Shown here: positions 57,161 to 64,000 of the stretch, piece by piece
How the letters are laid out: each line of letters opens with the position of its first letter
Position numbering within the stretch: the first letter of the stretch is position 1
Assembly (NCBI GenBank): GCA_049724395.1
Contig: JAUGWO010000127.1
Location: forward strand, 1 to 64,000
DNA from: Spongospora subterranea f. sp. subterranea
Taxonomy: Eukaryota > Endomyxa: Phytomyxea > Phytomyxea > Plasmodiophorida
Reading direction: 5' to 3'
DNA length: 64,000 nt
The notes under the pieces: model-generated
The model's database searches: none
What the model saw: only the letters and a program-made list of their open reading frames with translations
Told to the model about the DNA's origin: nothing
Made by a program: the position numbers and the translations under genes

Positions 57161-58481
57161 ATGAATGGGCCGCCGAAGTTTGACCAAGAAATCGACATTT
57201 TATCTGTTGATGAGGTATCGGTGCTGTGGCAAAACGATCGAACTCAATTTCAAAAAGGGAATGGTCACTCTATCCACCCAAAGGATTTTTTTTCTTGGAG
57301 TCAAGCAAACCCATTATAGTATGACCCTTGGCCACATAAAAGCGGCATCTCCGTCTTCATCTTTATTTTCATCGCCTAAAATTAAACTCGCTCTTCAAAA
57401 CGACAGCGTTTGCCATCTTGTCTTTCACCGTTCAGGTCGAGACCTTTTTTTATCGAAACTGTCTGATGTGATGAAGTTGATGCAATGGCTGGTACGTTTA
57501 CTCGATATTAATTAACACCGCCTCTCTAATCCTGATGTAGCCCATAGCTAATAGCGAACCTGTTAAGAAAAGCTTCACAACGAATTCCGCTGGGATATGT
57601 ACATTGTTATTCTAATTGACCGTTGGCAACGCAAACTCAAACCGTTTCTTTAACGCAGCTGGTATTATAAGATCAGTGGCTCGTGATCACCAAGAGACAG
57701 ATCAAACGTTGGCTGAGGCTTTCAGCGATTTGGACTCTTTGATGGCAAATGCGAAACAAATGGTCTCGATTTTGTAAAATCAAATTTTGCTTCGCCTTTC
57801 TGATACGTACAGGTCGACATGGCGGAACGGTTTCAAGCACATTCTGCACCAATTGATGACCGAGACGAGTTCCAGTCCATTCTTCTTCAAATGGGGATTC
57901 CAAGTGAACCATGTTTGTGCTCTGTAATTCCGTTTTATTGATCGATATTTGGCTTTTTCAGACCCTGTGACAAAAAAATCAGCAGGTTCGGCGTACCATG
58001 TCTTGCTGGCCCGACAGCTCGCTGATTTCCTGGTTAAGGCCTTGGAGAACTCGTATGGGATGTTGATGCTTATCGATGTGTACTGTATGTTTAATCGCGC
58101 TCGGGGAACAGAGCTTATATCTCCTGATGATCTATTACATGCGTTAGTTTCAGGTGAATTCCCTAGATGCTGGATTGAGTTTTTTGTTGCAGATGTCGTC
58201 TTTTTACAGAGCTGAACTTTGCACTAAAAGTTCGGGAATTCAGTTCTGGGGTTCTGGCAATTCAGGGGCCCACCCATGACGATAAGCGAATGACCCAGAC
58301 GATTTTACAGATAATAGATAGTCGGGGACCCATCACTGATATTCAACTATCAGGATTGTTGAGTATTTCCATTATCGTAGCAGCCGAACACCTTCACAGC
58401 GCTGAGAACGCTGGAGCTCTATGCAGGGATACCACGCCAGAAGCAACAAGGTTCTATAAAAATCTGTTTGTTTTCGTGTAA
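57161..58481 (+). CDS. ESCRT-II subunit VPS36
   Basis: ESCRT-II component that binds ubiquitinated cargo and phosphoinositide at endosomes. About five exons. The N-terminal GLUE region ([24 protein letters not shown]) is followed, after an intron, by [20 protein letters not shown], then after the next by [44 protein letters not shown] and, after the last intron, [20 protein letters not shown]. All are VPS36 signatures. The frame changes near 57215-57260 inside the GLUE start: either a 43-bp intron from GAG|gtatcg or a one-base slip; both are possible. The C-terminus ([10 protein letters not shown]) looks complete. Confidence 0.85.
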
Positions 58482-58815
58482 TTTTTGTCATCAAGCCCGG
58501 AATTCATCATATGGCGAATGCCTCAAGATAGGAAACTTGGTATCGATCTCCCCACCCAATATCCGCCCATCATTATATGGAGCTGTCATACTATCCCATC
58601 TCTCTGCCGCTCCGCCGGTTGTTTCCCAGACATGATAGAGAGCCTGATTATGCGCGCAGTTATTTTACCTGGATATCGATCGACCCATATTTACACCACG
58701 TTATATTTTGTAACTTGTCCTCTTCTCTCGCCTGTATCTCTCGGTCAACTTGGTCAAGTCCGCACCTCTCACATCTCTAAAGGTGGTGCAGAAATAATAA
58801 TATTGAGCGAGAAAA
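58482..58815. other. Intergenic between VPS36 and SIN3
   Basis: No gene. Tandem genes on the plus strand, about 330 bp apart. This should hold the VPS36 3' end and the SIN3 promoter. Confidence 0.5.
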
Positions 58816-61800
58816 ATGGACCGAGAGGGGCCGCCGTCCGATACGCCGGCACCAATCCCTCCAAATTTACAGCCCACTCCTGCACGAAGGTTGTTTGGCA
58901 ACATGCAGCCTAATATGCAATATACTGCTATGATGGCTGCTCGAAGTCGTGTCGCTGCAGGTCCGCGACCACCACTTTTTGATGCATCAAACCGTCCCTC
59001 TGGTTTGCTGCCAGGTTATCCGCCGGGTCGTGGCTTGCCGATGATTCCGCCGCCGCTTAGAAGGAGAGGGAATGGGGCTCCACTACCAAATCGCTCCCAT
59101 CTGTTTCAGGGGCATGTACCACAAGGACGAGGAACCCTATTAAATAGACCAGGAGGCATGCCACAATTGTTTCAGGACAAGCTCAACCAGCATCAAAATA
59201 GGAGCTCTCCCGCTAGTCTATTGCCCCATCCTGGCGTGTCTAATCCCCCGCCGACCATTATGTCTCAACCCAATCCGGTTTCTTTGCCACAATCTCAGAG
59301 TCAGATGTCGCATCAGCAACCGCCGCAGGCATTACCTTCATCGCAAATTCAGCAATCGCAAGGGCCATCTATGTCTCGTGTCGGTCCTACCGTTTCATCA
59401 TCCACTACGCTGTCGTCACCTTCGATCCCATTGCCTGTCGCTAAGCTACCTGCGACTGCCCCAGTTTCTACATCCTCCGGCTCATTAACGCCTCAGGCTG
59501 TTTTACCGGCTGATACTACACCAGGACCGACATTGGAAATGCCAAAGGTCAAGGATGCTTTAGGCTATTTGGAAAAAGTCAAGAAAAAGTTTTTCGATCG
59601 GCCAAACGTCTATAACCAATTTCTGGAAATTATGAAAGAGTTTAAAGCGCAAACCATCAACACAGAGGGGGTTATTAAGCGCGTGACAACTCTTTTTCAG
59701 GGGCATAGGGAACTTATTCTGGGGTTTAACCAGTTTTTACCTCCTGGATACAAAATTACTGATCCCACGGCGCCCCCTTCAGAACCTGCACCGAAACCTA
59801 CAGTTGAATTTAACCATGCCGTGAAGTACGTTGCTAAAATCAAGGTAAACCAGTGCACCGATTTTTTTTTCAGAGGGTATTAATTTTCTGTAGCAACGTT
59901 TCGAGTCTCGCCCTGAGGTCTACGAAGACTTTTTGGAAATTTTGCATGCATATCAGGAGAAAAGGGCTACAGACCATGCTATTGAGCAAGTCAAAGGGCA
60001 AGTTCAAAATCTTTTCAGAGGGCATCCAGATCTGTTGGATGACTTTAATTATTTCCTTCCGCCTGAAGCAGGAGGTGCTATGTTTCCTGGCGGTATTGCT
60101 GGTAAGCAACCGAAAAAGAAGAAGCAAAAGAAGGACGAGCCCGGCCCACCGGTGTCTATTGTACAACCGACAAGTCGTCGGTCTGAGCCGTCGATCGCAG
60201 TTCCTCCCCGAATGGGGTTACCGCTCGGTCCGTCGACTTCTCCAACAGTTGGGCCGGCTGCGGTTCGCAGAATGTCTGGCAATGTCGGTGCGTTGATACC
60301 GCCTGGTCCCTATGCGACGGTGTCCTACCCTCCTGATTCTAAAAAAGAGATGCAACTTTTCGAAAAAATCAAAGTTTGTCCTTGTTGGTTCGGTATTTTG
60401 CGCTTTCTGATTCTGCTGAATTAGCTTGCTGTGCCGCGCTCTTTATATTTACAGTTGATGCGGGTGTTGAATTTGTTCTCTTGCAACATCGTTACCCGAG
60501 CTGAACTAATGTCGTTGGTTGACGACCTATTCCTTAGACATTCAAAATATGCCGAATTTGCCACGAAATTCAAGGAGGTTCTCGGATATGACGAATGGGA
60601 AGAGAATCAGTTGATGACTCATATGCGATCAAATTTTTACGCCTTCGTTTCTTCCGTTGATTTTACTACGTGCAAGCAGGTAACAATGCGATCTCGAAAT
60701 AGGTCGATTATTTGATATTGTCGTATTTAGGTCACCCCTTCATATCGGGAACTTCCTGCAGAGATCCCGTGCCCTCCTTGCTCTGGAAGAACCATTCTTG
60801 GAGATACCGTTTTAAATGACACATGCATATCGATTCCAACTGGAACGGAAGATCAGGTATGATGTAGTTGGTCAGGGTATGCACTCGTTTTCATAAAGCG
60901 ACGCAGAGTTTCAAATCGTCGCGCAAGAACCAATATGAAGAGGCGCTTTTCAAGGTAGAGGATGAAAGATATGAGATCGATATGATGATTGAGAACAACG
61001 CCGCAGCAATAAGGGTTCTTCAGGTCCTCATCGTTCCTTGCATTGTTATTTCACTAACTGGCCTTGATCCACCAGCCTCTTCACGATCGAGTAGAAACAA
61101 TGAGACCGCTGAGCAAGCAGCTGCTTTCAAGCTTGATGATTCCGTCGACATTTTGCATATCCGTGCCATGGCTAGAATTTATGGCGACGCATGGTGATTG
61201 ATTTATCTTTTCTTTGTCTTCTATGGTTTGTTATAACCGTTTTTAGGTATGATATTGTCCGATTGCTCAAACAGATTCCTGCCACCGCAATTTCTGTTAT
61301 TTTGAGGCGACTAAAACAGAAAGATGCTGAGTGGAGAAGGGCCAGGGAGAATATGAAAAGGCCTTGGCAGGATATTGTCAAAGCCAATTTCCACCGCTCT
61401 CTTGATCACAGGAGTTTTACTTTCAAATCTGAGGAGAAAAAGCGCCTGTCATCGAAATGTTTAATTTTTGAGCTGAAGGATGCGCATGAAAAATCATTTG
61501 AACAAGCGGAAGAAAAGGTCTCAGCATTTGATGTGCATGTAGGCTGTGTCTAATTATGTTCAGGCAACTGGGTTTTCTGTTCTCTCAACGCCTCAGCAGT
61601 CTCGTCCTTTATATACCTACTGCATGAGTTTCACCTTTGACGATGCATCAGTTCAATACGGAGCTCTATAATCTTCTCAGCACTTGCACTGAATATGTAA
61701 TATTAGTTTATGATTTTACATGGCAAATCGGTGACTGTTTATTATAGATCGCTGTTGATGATCGCAAACCGCTACTGTCCTTTTGGACTGAGTTTGTGCA

Positions 61801-63220
61801 ACAGTTCTTCAACACTGTTCCTGAACGTGAAGTCGTGAGTAATTCGGAGGTCAGTTAGTTGCTCTTTCCCTGGTAATGGCCATGTTAATTTCGCCTGGAT
61901 AGGTGAGCACACGTCCTGTTAGGATGTCAATGGATGCTTGGACTTTAGAAGAGATGATAAATCCTATGCGAAGGCATACACGTGAGTCTCATCTATTCTT
62001 CGGGAGTATGCAATTCTATGTATTCTTCAGATTATACCAGGTACACAGCCCAATTTGGCTTGAGTGCCACGTTGTTATCTAACCAACGATCGGTGTTTTT
62101 TCTAGATGTTGTACTCACGCTGGAAAACAAGCCGAGATCTTGCACTTTCAAAGCCCAACGGCGAAGCAGTTTACAGTAAGGTGTTCGAAATTTCCTAAAT
62201 ATTAATTAACACGCGAATTTTTTCCTAAAAGGCCAGTTTAAGGATCTTGTTTTTGCGATAATTGATGGGCACACTGACCAGACGGCATACGAAGACAGTT
62301 TGAGGACTTTGGTTGGCGCCAAATCCTATTCTATGTTCACCGTTGACAAATTGGTGGCCGCCCTTATCAAGCTTACACAATCTCTTACTGTAAACCCTGT
62401 TAATCAACGATTGATCGGTCTATATAATTACGAACATTCGCGAGCAATCGATAAGGAGCAGAATTCTAGGGGTCAGGACCCGCTTGAACGCTCTGCCTTG
62501 ATGGCCCGTATGTACTTGATGAATTGTGCATCGATCATTGAAGATGATGACCATTGCGTCCAAATTGAATATTTTAAGGTTGGAGAGTGTATTGCTTGGA
62601 CTTATACCTCATGACCCGGGTTTCAGGATACTTGCGAACTTGGCATCGGCTATTTAGAAAACTTTGGCAGCTCCGATTCGAAATATTCCAACCCATCATG
62701 CGATCAGTTCCTTGATCGGTATTTGAATTCGTCCAGCAACTGCTCTCCTCCGTTTCTTCGCCGGAACCTTTCTAAGCGAATTGTTAATGACGATATTGTC
62801 ACTCGCAACGGGCTAGAGAGTAAAATTTGTCGCCGAACGCTCAAGGTTGTTTTCTTTACAGTTTCTTGGCGTGTTCGCCGCATTGATACAGTGTTTTCTC
62901 CAGGCCTATTTTATTGAAGGTACTGAAGATATCTTCTATCGCCGTCAGCGGTCCAAGATCACTCGCCCGGATAAACGGCAGCACCGGTTAGTTCAATAAC
63001 TAGCATGGATTGCCAGGGCTTCCTTTGAAGCTGTATTTTTAGATTTGAATCGTGGCGGTTGTCCCAGCCTGCTATTGCTGAAAGATCAGGGGATTCACCG
63101 ATCATGTTCCAAGATCAAAGCCAGACAAGCCAGGTGGTTCCCTCAGACAACCAACCGATTAGTCAGCCAGACCTTGTTCAACACGTTGCCAGTCCGGCTC
63201 AGCCAATGGATTTATCCTGA
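58816..63220 (+). CDS. SIN3 transcriptional corepressor
   Basis: Scaffold of the SIN3-HDAC complex. More than ten exons; clear ones are 58816-59844, 59894-60373, 60455-60679, 60731-60856, 60907-61193, 61247-61517, and the last three 62627-62845, 62904-62986 and 63043-63220. The Pro/Gln-rich N-terminus is followed by PAH1 ([20 protein letters not shown]), PAH2 (split by the first intron; AVKYVAKIK, then [17 protein letters not shown]), PAH3 (LFEKIK, then [20 protein letters not shown]), and the HDAC-interaction domain ([39 protein letters not shown]). The Sin3 C-terminal region contains [20 protein letters not shown] and [20 protein letters not shown]. Exons at 61.55-62.2 kb are only roughly placed, and a small intron near 61025 is possible. 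Confidence 0.88.
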
Positions 63221-63612
63221 TTCTTGACAATGCATTTTTGGTTTTTAGTATTATAAAGTCTTGATATAGTAGGACTGTATTCAGTTATCGTGTGACTATT
63301 GTTTGATCGGCCAAATTTAGTGCAGTTGCCGTCATCGATAATGTCGCTGGACGATTACAACATAGAGGAACCAATCGGCAAAGGAGCCTATGGAGTCGTC
63401 TATAAAGCCAGACGGCGGCACGATGGCGCTTCTGTCGTGATTAACAGATGAGGCTACAGAATCCACACAACCGAAGCGCAATTGCTCTCCGATTTTGCCC
63501 ATCCCGGAATTATCAAACATTACCAGACTTTTTAGGACCCGGCGTCCTAAACGCGTTGTCTCGTGATGGAATACTGTGATGGCGGTGATCTATCGCGTTC
63601 ATGAGGGATCAC
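62846..63612 (+). repeat. Inverted duplicate of 28750-29482
   Basis: Right-hand copy of the inverted duplication: the end of SIN3 (working here), about 120 bp of intergenic DNA and the broken first part of NEK. Beyond 63612 the match to the left copy stops. Confidence 0.88.
63341..63612 (+). pseudogene. Truncated NEK kinase copy
   Basis: Starts at the same ATG as the intact kinase (MSLDDYNIEEPIGKGAYGVV). One base is lost in the codons for VIKQMRL (gtgattaacagatg against gtgattaaacagatg). There are further changes, including a stop where the intact gene has FEDPASQ, and the sequence ends after the CDGGDL region. No activation loop or C-lobe is present. Clearly dead. Confidence 0.88.
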
Positions 63613-63871
63613 GTGTTGATACCCAATGTAGTTTTAGACCAATCCATGCCGGTGGACTTTTTTCTTTGGCTCCGAAGAACCGTTTTGCATTGAGTTGCTC
63701 TTTTGAAAGCAGATTTTCTATCATGGTTGGTAGATGAGACTCCAATGTAAACCATAGCCCTAAATGCCGCGTCCCGGAATCCGAATAAATCTCTTCTCTC
63801 TCTGGTCTGTTATCACAAATTAACAGTCGACTTTGGCGTTTGCGCCATGGGCAGTACAGAGGAGAAGACAC
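63599..63871 (-). other. Open stretch related to 26970-27200
   Basis: A 90-residue frame whose middle (TMIENLLSKEQLNAKRFFGA) resembles the stretch at 26970-27200. The flanking residues do not match. No family recognised. It overlaps the start of the plus-strand partial gene below. Confidence 0.35.
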
Positions 63872-64000
63872 AGCTTGGAGCTGTAATGGCAGATGTAGCC
63901 AACATGTCGTTAGATAAGCTTCAAGCTGAAGCTGCCAAAATCGATATGATGACGAAAGTCGTCAGGCACCGAATGGGCATAGACAACTTGACGCAAGCTG
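63847..64000 (+). CDS. Partial unknown gene at the right edge
   Basis: From ATG 63847 the frame stays open to the window end (51 residues), beginning MGSTEEKTQLGAVMADVANM. Helical and charged. It could be the first exon of a gene continuing to the right. Family not recognised. Confidence 0.35.
   Translation, partial: MGSTEEKTQLGAVMADVANMSLDKLQAEAAKIDMMTKVVRHRMGIDNLTQA

Noticed and set aside
60868-61197. Separate small gene
   Set aside because: It is an exon of SIN3 ([20 protein letters not shown]) read from an intronic ATG.

Overview
The window is eukaryotic DNA. The genes carry short spliceosomal introns (about 35-65 bp, GT..AG). Their products are typical nuclear-genome proteins: Nup96, TAF6, SIN3, Mrd1, VPS36, LCMT1 and a NEK kinase. 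The left third is packed with Ty1/copia and Ty3/gypsy retroelements and a LINE. I cannot name the species. A five-RRM Mrd1 and a compact SIN3 would suit a unicellular opisthokont or an early fungal relative, but a bacterial-type (class II) HMG-CoA reductase and a lipid-anchored PP2C are unusual, so the lineage stays open.

Layout. 1-18.8 kb is a nest of LTR-retroelement fossils: copia C1 (runs off the left edge), copia C3 (minus), a Ty3/gypsy element G1 (minus) interrupted by copia C2, and a decayed relative of C1 (C4). C2 has LTRs that look identical and is young; the rest are older. 18.8-23.4 kb is a broken LINE with an OTU-protease-like region, an APE-type endonuclease and a reverse transcriptase. 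23.4-26.7 kb is a second gypsy-like fossil, G2 (minus).

27.3-63.2 kb is a host gene block: NEK kinase (-), an orphan membrane protein (+), Nup96 (-), an uncharacterised gene (-), class II HMG-CoA reductase (+), a membrane RING-H2 protein (-), a secreted Gly-rich repeat protein (-), LCMT1 (-), a 3.3 kb gene-poor stretch with a large foldback, a small unknown gene (-), TAF6 (+), a compact SUMO-targeted-ubiquitin-ligase-like RING protein (-), Mrd1 (-), a PP2C phosphatase (+), a 75-residue membrane protein (-), VPS36 (+) and SIN3 (+). Two ends of this block are tied together: the SIN3 3' end plus the first part of NEK are present at 62.8-63.6 kb and again, inverted, at 28.7-29.5 kb. SIN3 is whole only on the right and NEK only on the left.

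The genes do not form one pathway. They are housekeeping functions: transcription (TAF6, SIN3), ribosome assembly (Mrd1), nuclear pore (Nup96), endosomal sorting (VPS36), protein phosphatase control (LCMT1, PP2C), ubiquitin/SUMO (two RING proteins) and isoprenoid supply (HMGR). The most unusual items are the class II HMGR with a long C-terminal extension, the secreted protein built from repeated coiled-coil modules, the OTU-bearing LINE, the reciprocal inverted duplication, and palindromic tandem repeats in the leaders of the copia elements. Two host genes (HMGR, Mrd1) show a single-base frame discontinuity in otherwise well-kept sequence.
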